Assembly (NCBI GenBank): GCA_014529385.2
Contig: CM043946.1
Coordinates: forward strand, 22,958,077-23,022,076
DNA length: 64,000 nucleotides
DNA from: Adiantum capillus-veneris
Lineage: Eukaryota > Streptophyta > Polypodiopsida > Polypodiales > Pteridaceae
Direction: 5' to 3'
Position 1 is the stretch's first letter; the number at the start of each line of letters is the position of its first letter. Shown piece by piece: positions 25,001 to 38,500 of the stretch. Position numbers and translations under genes: made by a program. The notes beneath the pieces were generated by a model that was given only the letters and a program-made list of their open reading frames with translations, did not search any database and was not told where the DNA came from.

Positions 25001-28000
25001 ATGCAAGAATGCTGTCTTTACATCCATTTTATCCATCTCCGAATCCCAACATAGCAACGAGAGCAAAAAGAACGTGAAGGGTTGTCATTTCACAACAGCA
25101 TAAAACACCTCTTGCAAATCAATGCCTGCCTTCTGCACATATCCTTTGGCAACAAGCCTAGCTTTGTACTTGGGTTTTCCATTGACAATTTTGAATTTGT
25201 ACACCCACTTGTTAGGAATGGCTTTCCTACCTTTGAATAACTTAGCCAAATCCCAAGTATCATTGGCATGTAGTGTCTTGATTTCTTCCTGCATAGCTAG
25301 CTCCTACTTGCTCTTAGAATCACATGACATGGCCTCTTTCTATGTAAGAGGCTCTCTCTCATCTGTCAACATAATGTATTGCAAAGAGGGGTCAAATCTC
25401 TGAATCAGTCTCCTCAACCTACTAGATCTCCACACCTAATGATCTACATTATGTGGCATAGGTTCTAGATGAGGAGGGATGATAACATTACTGCGCTGCT
25501 GCTCATCATTTTCAGTCCTATTTTCAACATGTTCTCTTGGCTGCAGATCACCTTCAAGTGCATGCAATGGTTGTCCAACATTATCTGGCTCAATAACCAT
25601 TGGAATTTGGCTCATCAAGAATTTTAGGCCTTTCTTGTTCATCCCGAGGCTCAATTTCAGAACTGGTAGGTGGTTGTACATGCTGAAATTTGACCTTCTT
25701 AGAGTCAACATCAGAGGCAACATTGTTTTTAAGCAGCTTTGCCTCATTAAATACAGCATCTTGGTTGCGTATAACCCTCTGAAGTTGAGGTAGCCATACT
25801 CTATAGCCCATTTCTCCTTCATCTCTTTATCCCATGAAGATTCCTTTCATGGACTTAGCATCAAGCTTGTTCCTCAACTCAGGCCTTACATGAACAAATG
25901 CGTCACAACTGAAAATGCGTAAGTGGTCATATGAAGCGGGTTTGCCAAACCAAACCTCTTCAGGGATGCTAGCTTTCAACACAGTGTGCGATGAACGATT
26001 GCAAATGTGAACTACAGTTTCAAGCGCCTCTCCCCAAAATCCTTGAGGGAGATTAGTAGTGGATGACATGCATCGGACTCTCTCACACGACGTCGTGTTA
26101 TATATCTCAGCCACACCATTAGACAAAGGACTATAAGGGGCTGTTAACTCCCTCTTGATACCATTCTCCTGGCAAAACTTTACAAATTCACTAGATGTGA
26201 ACTCAACCCCCATTGTTTGTACGCAAGTATTGCAACTTCCTACCTGTTTGGGTAGTCACAAATGCACGAATTTTTTTTCAAAGAAGCAAACGCGTCACTT
26301 TTATTTTTGAGCAAATAGACTCAAATTTTCCTAGAGAAATTATCAACAAAGGAAACAAAATATGCAGCACCACTTATATTCTTTACAAGCATGATCAAAA
26401 TATACAAGATCAAGACGATCAGATTTGTGAGAGACACTAGAGTAATAAGAATTTCTCACTTGTTTTTCATATTGGCATTCATTACAAAAATCAAGCTTTA
26501 ACCTTAGTATCAACACGAGAGGAAAGAACATGGAGTCCTTTCTGGCTCCTAATCTTTTGTGCCAAAGCTCCAAGTGAGACCCAATCTCTACTATAGAAAC
26601 AAACTTGCTTGGCAAGGCTTTTCAATGCAAGAAGTAAAATGTCTCCTTCTTTGTGCCCTTAATACTAGAATGGTAACCTAATAGGACATAAAAGTGTCCT
26701 TTCAGGGTTTTGGGAAAAAATTCCAAAACCATAGTAGATCCACTCATTTTGAAAAATCCTTTCATGAGCTTATAGTTCAATAACTACTACATATGGAAAA
26801 AATGAGAAACTTGTAATTTTTCTCATCCCTTGGTCACTACAAGCCTCCAAAGTTGATGGACCAGTGCATTTTGCCCAAAACAGCAATTTCTTACGGTTGA
26901 TTGCATATAAATAAGAGTGGAGATTTTGGTAGGACATGAGATAAAATGCCCCGTTAACTTCAATGGGTTGGTGACCAAAACATATGGTTGCTTTTACCTC
27001 ACTAATGTTTTTTTGGGCAAAAAAAATAGGTACAAAAAAGTTGCATTTTTGCCATTCTGCGGACCTATCATCAAAGTTTCTATAGTCACGCTCAATACAG
27101 ATACTATATACATGTTTTCTTAGTTCCCTTTGGGCCTCTGGATTCAAAAGGAGCCATGGAGCATGTCAAAAGGATAATGGATCTCTTACAATTGGAACCT
27201 TGGGGGCAATGATAAAGTGCTAAATACAACAAACATGAAAAAATTGGGTTTAGCATTATGACCTCTAGAAACCCATAGAAACTACTCAATATCTAGCTAA
27301 GTTTGTAGTCTATGATTAGATATGGTCACTACCTACAAAATACACACAGTTGGCCTAAGAAACTAGCAATATTGAGAAAGTTATACTTGCTACTCTAAAA
27401 TGTATCGTATTCTTCAGCAATCAAAAAACTCAACCATCATCATATACTATGCTATATAGCTGTCACGTGACACATCCCAACCCTATGTGTCCGTGGACAA
27501 GCTACACCACAGCAGGGTTCAGTCAGCCCGATCAAGTTAGATTAGCAGTGATCTGGCACTTTTGTGAGTCTGTTCGTAGACCATGCATGCCCAGTCACTT
27601 AGCACAGATGCATATCCTCCGGTTGCACACATCATGATCATCGGAATTCCCATCAGAATCCATTCGCATCAGTTAGGAGAATTTTCCAGTGCATTTAGCC
27701 TATTTTCCTATTTATTGGGATTTTCACTTATTATTTTTAAGTGACTTTCCAACAAAAGTAGGTAGGGCAATTTTGCTAAGTTTCTATATAAGCAAACCCA
27801 AGTTAGCACTCCACAACGGAAGAGGCAGCAGGAGCTTCCCGCTCAACAGGCAACTTCTCAGCAGTACCCCCTCAAGCACCTTGGCGTTTTTGGAGATCCC
27901 ATCCTCGCCTACCTCCAAGATCTGGTGTTTTCAGCCTTGCCTGGATCGTCAACACCACCAGCACCCTAGCGTTAGGAGATTACTGCCATCGCCAACAGAT

Positions 28001-31000
28001 TCATCAACTTTGCTAGCGTTTTTCAGCCCAAAACGCTGCAACCATCATTGGCGTTTTTGGATTTCTGGCCCAGATCAGCATTAACGTTTTTGCTAGCATC
28101 AGCCATGCATCAGGGAATTTTCCAGTGCATTTAGCCTATTTTCCTATTTATTGGGATTTTCACTTATTATTTTTAAGTGACTTTCCAACAAAAGTAGGTA
28201 GGGCAATTTTGCTAAGTTTCTATATAAGCAAACCCAAGTTAGCACTATTTGGCAGAAGAGGCAGCAGGAGCTTCCCGCTCAACAGGCAACTTCTCAGCAG
28301 TACCCCCCTCAGCATCAAGACCCCTCGCCATCCACCTCCCATGCCTGGCGTTTCCTCCCAGAGTCCCTAGATCGAGCATCGCCAACAACCAACCTTGCCT
28401 GGCGTTTTTACCACATGCATATCAGCCCCATCATAGCAAGTCACTTCAGCGTTTTCTCATCAAGCACTAACGCTAGACCTTGCTGCCCATCCCAGCGTTT
28501 TTGACAGCCAGTCATCAGCGATTTCAGCCTTCTAGACCAGCGTTTTTCAGCAGGTGCAATTCAACCTAAAACGCAGCCAAAGGGAGCAGATGCACCAGCG
28601 TTTTTCCTCAGCAACATCAGCGTTTTTATTCATCCATAAGCCCTCGCCAAAACAGGGTTTTTCAGCCATGATAAGCACCCCCAGAACCACCCAGAACCTC
28701 AGCCGTTTTCCCCCTTTGGACAGCAGATAGAAGTAGACCAAATCAGCCCCGAAACAGTCTAAGAAATTCGGCATCTAGAAGATCTCAGATTTCAGCCACG
28801 AAGTCGCCGTCGTCATCACCGTCGTCGTCATCGGCATAGTCCCATTGCATCAGTCCATTGCATATGCATTGTACACCTTTGTGCAATCAAAGTAGACCAC
28901 TCTCGCCGACGAGAGTGGGGCCTTCGGAGGAGGGTTTTACAACCTCTCGGTGTCGTATCTCTTCTCTCTCCTTCTCTCAGTCTCATTCATTTGCACGCAC
29001 AACATCCACTCACTTTGTTCGTGACCACAACACTCTACAAGACGGAAAGCTCTCTCTTTCCCTAAAGAACTAAAAGGAACCTTGAGCAATAAAGATCACT
29101 AATCTTGAGAAAATACAACATTCATTCCGCTGCACCTAACATTGGTATCAGAGCTTTGGAAGTGTTTTGCATTACTCAAGGAAAGAACCACAAGAATTTT
29201 TTTTTGCTTGTTGAGGTCGCATGAACCCAAGTTCGCTTGGGCGTGGCGATTCCTAATCGTGTTTTGTTGAAGAGTGACGGGAATCCCAAGAAAGAAGGGC
29301 TTGTCCAGCCTCCCCTTGTGTCTCTTTTCACTCATTGAGAGCGGACCGTGCACTTAGTGGCCGGCCAATCGAACGTGAGGTGGGAAAAAACAACCTTGGT
29401 GTGAGCGCAAGGCCGCCAAGGGGTGCGCCCGCAGAAAGGAGTAGAACTCGGGTGAAGAGAAGATCCTTCTCCAATGCGATTTGCAAGCGAAAGAAAACCT
29501 CAAGAACCTCAAGATCCTCAAGAACCCAAGATTCTTACGAATCAAGGACCTCAAGAACCAAGACCCCCAAGAACCCACGTTCCTCGTGAACTTAAGAACC
29601 CAAGACGCGCAAGAACCCAAGTTCCTCGTGGACTTAAGAACCCAAGACCCCCAAGAACCCACAAGAACCCACGATTGCAGAATGGATACTTCGCTTGGAA
29701 GTGATGAGCATGAGAGAGGCGAAGAAGAATTTTCCCCACCAGGAGGTTTTTCTGACCCTTCCCCATCTACGTCAAGGATTGCACTAACTCCTATGGAGGC
29801 TTTGAACCAGATGTTTATGGAAAGGGAGTTAGAACGCGAAGCAAGAAATGCAGAAAGAATGACAGAATTTGATCATGAATGCAAAAGAAAGAAAAGCAGA
29901 AATGGAACGCAGACACGCAGAAAGAAAAGCAGAAATGGATCGCAGGCACGCAGAAGACAAAGCAGAAAGAGAAACAGAAAGAAAAGCAATACAAGAACAA
30001 AGCGACCGACAAAACAAAGAGTGTTGGCGACTCTACTCTCAAGTTTAGGCTCAGATGCAAGAGATTTGGGGAAAGGAGACTCTCAGTCTCTTCTTCTCCA
30101 AAGCATGACACACAGGATTTGCATGATTGTGCGAAGCATGATGATGATTTGATTGACAATGACTTGCATGATGATTTGAAGCACAATGATAAGCATGATG
30201 ATTTGGATGCCAATGATTTGCATAATGATTTGGATGACAATGACAAGCATGATGATTTGCATGATCAAGATGTGATTTCTTACAAGCATGATGATTTGCA
30301 TGATCAAGATGTGATTTCTCACAAGCATGATGAGTTGCATGAAGAAGATGTGATTGTTCACAAGGATGATGTGTTAGTTGATGCTTTTTCTAGCGAAGCT
30401 AACCTCGTTGTAGATTCGATCAATCACCAAGAATCGATCTTGGCTTTCGAGTCGAGGTCCACAGATCCCCCACAAGAAGATTCGATAGATCCCGAAGAAG
30501 CGATCTTGGCTCTCGAGCCTTGGTCCAAAGAACCCTCACAGGAAGTATTATATGTTCGCATGATTGATACGCACGCATTGTTCGAGTGTTTCATTCGTGA
30601 AGGTTTCCTGTATTTTAGTCAGCATCGTTATGTGATCCCTTTTCCTAGGCATGATATATTGAATGTTGAGCACGTTTCTCTCATGGATGAGCACGAATGT
30701 ATGCGGATTGTTCATGAAAAGCTGATAAGTTTGTATGTCAAGAAGTCGCATTCCATGTCTCTTCCTTGGCATGACACAGTTTCCGAAAGAGCACATGATT
30801 GTATGAGCACCAAGCATGGGCATTTCCATTGTGATTTGCCACAGTTGATTGATTTTGATCAAACAAAAAAGATTCGAGCGCATTGTTTGCATGTGTTTAA
30901 TGAACGGGTTGTCACTCCGTCTCTATGTTCATCTACATTGCATACACAGTCTTTAGCAAAGACATGATTTTTTTCCTTCACTTTACGTGGAATGGGTATG

Positions 31001-32479
31001 TTCATGGTTTTGTGTTGGAGATGGTTTCATGAATTTTCAGCCATGGAGATTCTTGAAGACGAAAGAAGCAGGACTCTAGACGAAGTTGACGCAAGAAAGG
31101 AGATTTTGAAGACTTTGTGTCGCTTTCGGCGCAGCCCAAAGAAGCAAGCGTTGCAGACCTTTATGAAGTTCAAGTACCGCACGACCCACACAGCAGAGTG
31201 GGCCGGCGAAGAGTCCCTTCCAGGATTCCGGATGCTGTTGGCGATCTCCTTCGACACCATACAGTTCGGTACCAGTACCTCACTTTGAAAAGGAGGGGAT
31301 GTCACGTGACACATCCCAACACTATGTGTCCGTGGACAAGCTACACCACAGCAGGGTTCAGTCTGTCCGATCAAGTTAGATTAGCAGTGATCTTGCACTT
31401 TTGTGAGTCTATTCGTAGACCGTGCATGCCCAGTCACTTAGCATAGATGCATATCCTCCGGTTGCGCACAGCATGATCATCGGAATTTTCCAGTGCATTT
31501 AGCCTATTTTCCTATTTATTGGGATTTTCACTTATTATTTTTAAGTGACTTTCCAACAAAAGTAGGTAGGGCAATTTTGCTAAGTTTCTATATAAGCAAA
31601 CCCAAGTTAGGACTATTTGGTAGAAGAGGCAGCAGGAGCTTCCCGCTCAACAGGCAACTTCTCAGCAGAACCCCCCTCAGCATCAAGACCCCTCGCCATC
31701 CACCTCCCATGCCTGGCGTTTCCTCCCACAGTCCCTAGATCCAGCATCGCCAACAACCAACCTTGCCTGGCGTTTTTACCACATGCAGATCAGCCCCATC
31801 ATAGCAAGTCACTTCAGCGTTTTCTCATCAAGCACTAACGCTAGACCTTGCTGCCCATCCCAGCGTTTCTGACAGCTAGTCATCAGCGATTTCAGCCTTC
31901 TAGACCAGCGTTTTTCCTCAGCAACATCAGCGTTTTTATTCATCCATAAACCCTCGCCAAAACAGGGTTTTTCAGCCATGATAAGCACCCCAAAACCACC
32001 CAGAACCTCAGCCGTTTTCTCCCTTTGGAAAGCAGATAGAAGTAGAACAAATCAGCCCCGAAACAGTGTAAGAAATTCAGCATCTAGAAGATCTCAGATT
32101 TCAGCCACGAAGTCGCCGTCGTCATCACCGTCGTCGTCATCGGCATAGTCCCATTGCATCAGTCCATTGCATAAGCATTGTACACCTTTGTGCAATCAAA
32201 GTAGACCACTCTCGCCGACGAGAGTGGGGCCTTCGGAGGAGTGTGCGCTCCTTGCCGCACTGTCGAAGCAAGGGACTTGCCGTTACACCGTGTGCGAGCC
32301 ATAGACGGCTCCAAGCACACAACTAGCTTAACTAGTAAGCTCAAAAGAGGGCAATGGTGTGTCACTCACCGCTCTATGCTCTTGCTGTGGAGGATTCCTC
32401 GCCGCGAAGAAGAAGGAGACGCCGCTACGTCGCGCTCAACCGCTTCACTGCCGTCGTGCCGCCGCAATGCTCGATCGCA

Positions 32480-32534
<55 letters not shown>

Positions 32535-35500
32535 ACACACAAGGAGGTGAAGAAGAAGAAGATGGAGATCGAGATGGAGCAAGAGCACTCTTCTATTGGA
32601 CAAATGAGAGAATGAGTGAATTTTAGGTTTAGTTGGCTTTTATATGAGCTCACCCCATTCACACTTGGGCGCCCATGCTTAGCAAACTAATCCCTTGAAT
32701 GTCCCAGTTAGAGTTCGCCTCTCATCGGCGATCACTCTTACCCTTTTCCTATTGGTCCGACAAGCCCGGTACCTGACTCTACCAAATACATAATACACGT
32801 CCGTCGTAGGTGATGGGGTGTCTGTGAGCCGTGAGGGTTAACATGCCCCCCTTCCTGATGTAGATTCCGTCCTCGGAAGCTATTGAGTTGAAGCTCGTTC
32901 GTCGAGGTGGAAGAGCATTTGAGACGAATGTCCTTAGCCTTCTTCAGTCACTGCAAAATCAAACAACATTGGCACAGTAATTGCATTCTCATAAGTGATT
33001 AAAAAGCATATGCAGTTTTAGGTAGACAAATTGATTGGTAAAAGAATTTGAAACAATTTGCGAGCAATGAACATTAAATTGCAATGTAATCAAATGTATA
33101 AACAGATGTAAAGGTAAAAAATTAAACAAGTCTGGGGTCGCTAATTTGACGGTCGAAAGGCACTAGAGATCGAATATTAATACCATGGGTAAGCTTCTTA
33201 ATTTTCTGTGGTCAATTAAGTTGTTTAATCGCGAGAGCCAAGTATTCATGTTCGAGGGCTGACTAGAGGCTATATCTAGAAGACCTTGTAGTTAAGTTAC
33301 CATAAAAGGAATTTCTCATGAAATCATCGCCTGACTGATTACTTTTTCTTTGACCCCCCAAAGTCTTTTCACAGTGATTCAATTTTGATGTGTGTGCTTA
33401 TTTTGTATGCCTTGGGTTTTTTGCTTTTCAAGTAAAAGCGTCCATACTGGGAACCTCTAGGGCTCTAGTACCATAGGTAATACATGTGAGTGAAGTACCA
33501 AATCAAGCTGAGATTTCTCTTCCAGCTTAAGATTTTACAGTGTGGCACTTTGATTTTTTGTTTGTTCATTTTCAACATTTTAATTTTGTAACTTTGGGGG
33601 GTCATATAACACTGATACACCTCCCCAGGCTCATCACACTAGTAAACTCCCTTTATAATACTTAAGCTAAAGGTCAATAGGGTCAAGCCCACTAGAAAGC
33701 CCTAGTACATTTCACACAATGCTGCCTAAATCGGATTAAGAACTTAAGTAACCATTAATTAATAGGAAGGCATTCCCCATGGTATTAAGAGAAGATTTTT
33801 AACACCTAACTTGGTCAAACTAGTTTGTCGGACTGCTTGATTTTTAAACCTAGACAAGTGATTATGACAAAAAATTACATTGAATTAAATGTTTGATACT
33901 AAGCAAATGCGGTGAATATTAGGCTACCAATCACAATTAAAGCTGACAATCATAGATGCAAAAAAGATAAGGGGCAACGCTAATGGACAAGAAACACCTG
34001 TTTGTGTCGATGGTCGCGCTTGATTTGAAGAGTGAGTTGAGATAAAGATTCCATGAAGGTCCAAATCCTACCAATAGCAACACACTCCTGTACACACTCC
34101 GAAACAAAAGGAATACCTCCAGGAGGCACATTAGTGGAAAAAGGTACCAACACTTATTGAACACAACAAAAAACATAAGGAACCCTAACCTAATTATTTG
34201 CACTCCCCCTAGAGAGTCAAGGGAATAGGATATTGTAGAGGTTGGGGGGAAACCCTAAGGCTAAACCCCTATCCTCGTCGTCGAGATAAACAAAGTCATC
34301 ATCCATGAGACCATATGTGCCATCCGTGTAGTCGTGTAAATTTTCTTCTTCATCATAGGTGCCCATGTTTACTAAGAAGTTCACTAGACGCCAATAGTCA
34401 TCTTGGTCAAAAGGGAGGCTTGTGCAATGGGAGAAACGCTCTCTACTAAGTATGGATCAGACGTGGTCAAGAGACGTATCAGCCATTCTAACTCCTCAAA
34501 ATTCCTCTCACATGCTAGCGTACGTATCAAATCCCATTCACATGCAAGCACTGGAAAGACCATGTGAAATATTTGTGAAAAGTAACGAGGGTACCTCTCA
34601 CCCAAGGCAGGAGTGGATGACTCTAGCGTACTAGCCATATCTGTACACGCAAATAGATGATGGTTAGAGTGCAAATATTACAAGGGTCATGTTCTTGTGC
34701 ATAATTTGTTTTTATGATTTGTGTTATGGCTCTTGCTCTTTTAATTTTTTATCTTGTTTTTGTGAGTATAAGGCTTTATATATACATTCCCTAAGATTGG
34801 AGATTAAGAGGTCAGGGAGAAAGGTTGAGAGGGAAGCAAGTGAATGATGGATGTCCACAAACACTCCCCTCTTCCTTGGGTAGATCATACCGTTTGAAAT
34901 GATGTCGTCACCCTTTGAAACCAATTGTTCCAGTTGGTAATAGGTCAGGATTTTTGCCAGTAGTTTTCTATTACCCTAGGTGCCTCGTCAAGTTGCAAGG
35001 GTGGTAAGGTACTCTCCCAAGATCGAACTTGAAGTGGTTCATCAGGTGATTCTTGAACATTGGGAGATGTGGATTCTTTTGTAGCTTCATGGAGGTCCAC
35101 TACTATAGATGGAGGCTGTGTAGAAGCTTTTACCTCTATGGATGTATTACATGAGGAGCTAGAAGCTTCATGGAACTCCCTCCTTCCTGAGCTAGGTGGA
35201 ATAAATTGGTTTTGCCTTGGAGCTCAAACTAGCTCTGGACTAGGTGTGTAGCATTCTGTGATCTTTCCCTTCCCACGGTCTGCCATTGGCTTTAGCGTTA
35301 CACTGTTTGACTCATATGGGTTTGTTGTCGATAGGGAAGGACACATTTTACGTTTAGGTACCCAAATTTGCTCATTTCCATCATAGTAGCCTTGGGCTTC
35401 TAATAGTTGTTTTGGAATCCATCGTGATTTGGTCTTGACTCTCCTAGGGCGCGCTCTTGGTTTTCCCAGGAAATTTTTTCTTGGAATGGATGGGAGGGTT

Positions 35501-38500
35501 GATGTAGTTGGAAGTAAGGCCTTGGGGACCCATTGATATGTACTCTTAGGTCGTGCAGGTTGAGTACTTGCAATATTACTGCTTGCTGCAACTACAAGTG
35601 TTGAAGTGCTAGGTTCATTGGTAGCTGGCAAAGACGAGTTAACCACCTTGGCTTGTGAATGTTGGCTATCCTTCAACTTTGCTAGAGTTTGCAATGTAGG
35701 GGACTTTGCTTGAATGATAGGGGTAAGAGTCGGTGGTCGCGTCGTGACACTACCAGTATCCCAATCAATAGTGCATTTGGTTGCCAACATCCACGTGCGT
35801 CCAGGTTTACGTTGCCTTCCATAGCTCCCGCAGGCATGACTAGAAACCTCTACACTATGCTTCCATTGTCATAGACAACAGGGGTCTGAAGGACTCCAAG
35901 AATAGCAGTTTTCTTTTTATTAATGCCCTTGACTTGCATCGTACTCGGGGATAGGGTCGGTTTCCCTAATTGACACCAAACTCCATAGGATAACAAATTG
36001 TGTTTAGCTCCCGTATCTAATAAGGCATTGTATAGTACTTTCCCATAGGGGCTATTTAGCTCAATTGGGTATCGTAGGGGTGGCTCAGATTCTAATGAGT
36101 CGTCATCTGTGTCCTCGAAAAATGCTTGCGTGATTCCCAGATTAGCCTCTCGTTGGCGTCTAAGACGTTGTTGTCGTTCTTGAGCCTCAACTCTTGCTTG
36201 GATTTTTTAAAGCTCTGCTTGTTCCTTGGCAGCCTTCTATTGATGGATGGCTTGCAACTCTTCCTGGCTTAGAGGATCATAATATCTTTTGAATTTACTC
36301 CCATTAAGGAATCCAATGGTTTCAACTCCATCTAGAGTCTCCACACGAATGGTACCTTGCGGGGTAATTTCACACACTCGATATGGTCCCTTACCAGCGT
36401 ATTTCAATTTCTTCTTTTCATTACGTACCCCGTACATAAGAACTTTATCACCAACGTTGATGTCTTTATCCTTTAAATGACTATCAAACCACTTCTTTCT
36501 CCTATCCTTCTCCACTAGAGCATTTCGCACAGCTAATTGCGTTTCTTCATCTAGCCTTTCCAGGATATATAATCGCTCCACTAAGGGGTTACCATCCCAA
36601 CCTTCTTGAGAAGCTACTCGAAGACTAGGAATGACAAACTCCCATGGCATAACTGCTTCTTGGCCATACACCATCTTAAACGGTGTGCAATTAATAGCAA
36701 CTTTATACGCAGGACGATAAGCCCATAAAGCTGATGTAAGCTTTAGGTCCCAATCAGTGCGCTGAGCCTCGACTGTCTTTGTCAAAATGGAGATGAGAGT
36801 TTTGTTGGTACTCTTAGCTTGGCCATTTGCTTGGGGATAATAGGGTGTAGACTTGTGGTGAGATATCATGAAGTTTGATGTGAGTTCTTTTATTACTTCA
36901 TTTATAAAATGAGTTCCATTGTCACTCACAAGTTCAAAGGGGCATCCAAAACGTGTGATAATGTTCTTAAAGAGGAACTTAGCTGTTGTTTTTGCATCCG
37001 CCTTTTGTGTTGCTTTTGCTTCAGTCCATTTGGTTACATAGTCGGTAGCGACAATGATATATCGTGATTGCGTGTTACGTGCAGCCGGACTAATCGGTCC
37101 TACAAAGTCTAAGCCCCACTTTTCAAATGGTTGGGTTACCTTGATGGGATGTAGAGGCATCCTATCCCTTCTTTGTGGCTTGTTGAAGCGTTGGCATTCA
37201 TCACATCCCTTTGTAAAAAGTGATGCATCCTTAAACAGAGTGGGCCACCAATAGCCTGACTGTAAGATCTTTCGGGCAGTCAACTTTCCTGAAAAGTGAC
37301 CACCAACTACGCCCATGTGTGCCTCTTGTAGAATATATAAATACTCATCCTCGCGGGCACAGCGTCTAAGAACATCATCTTTTCCTCTCTTATAGAGTGT
37401 TCCAACCAGTAAGCAATAGGGTTCGCATTCCTTGATTAGTTTTCGAGCTATATCTTTTCGCAGTTCTTTGGGTGGAAAACCATTAACTAAGAAGTTAACA
37501 ATCTTTTCACTCCATTCAGGCATTGTCTCAACAATGAACAAAGGAGTATCAGGCAATTCATCATCAACCCCCGTAGGAGCTTCGCCATTAGGGATACGAG
37601 ATAAATGATCCGCCATGACATGTTTCCTCCCAGGCCTCACAACAACGGTGAAGTCAAACTCAAGAAGAATTAACAACCATCGTGTAATTCGACCTGTGGA
37701 ACACGGCTTGTTTACCAAATATAGCAATGCTTGATGATCAACATAAAACACAAACTTGGTAGCAAGAAGATAATAGCGAAATTTCTTTACTGCGTAAATC
37801 ATAGCTAGACCTTCGCGCTCTGTAGTAGTGTAGTTCATCTCGGCATCATTTAATTGGCGACTTGCAAAGCTAATAGGGTAGTCCAATTTATGTTCTCCTG
37901 GTTGAGTTAGAACACACCCAATAGCAAAGTTTGATGCATCAATATGCACATGAACAGGTACATTCCAATCAGGTGTTCGCAGGATTGGAGCACTTGTTAA
38001 GGCCTTCTTTAATAACTCATAAGATTGATGACATTCTTCCGTCCAGTGAAACTCGATAAGAAGCTTGTACAATGGACGCGCTCTCTCGGCAAAGTTTAAA
38101 ATAAATCTTCGATAATAACCAACATGGCCCATAAATCTTTGAACTCCTTTATAGTTCGTAGGTGGTGGCAATTCGGCAATGGCTTTAATCTTACTCTCAT
38201 CTGTGGATATCCCGTTCTTGGACACTATATGCCCTAAAATGACTCCATGCTTAACCCAAAATTGGCATTTGAAAGGATTCAATGAGATGCGATAAAATCT
38301 GCACCTTTCAAATATTTTTCGTAGATATAACAAATGCTTCTCCCAAGAAGAATAAACACAAAGGTCATCTAGGAAAGCTTCACAAAACTCCTTACTCCCT
38401 TAGAAATTCTTTAAACGCAGTGTTTATTAATCGTTGGAATGTAGCAGGGGCATTTGTTAAGCCAAAAGCCATAACACGAAATGCAAACACTCCAAACTCT

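Noticed and set aside
27689-28370. ORFs beginning [19 protein letters not shown], seen three times including 31493
   Set aside because: They translate the duplicated LTR promoter block, including its TATA box; no evidence of coding use.
30100-30360. CRISPR-like array of short repeats
   Set aside because: Repeats are contiguous GCATGATGATTT-type units inside an open frame, with no unique spacers and no cas genes; the context is a plant genome.
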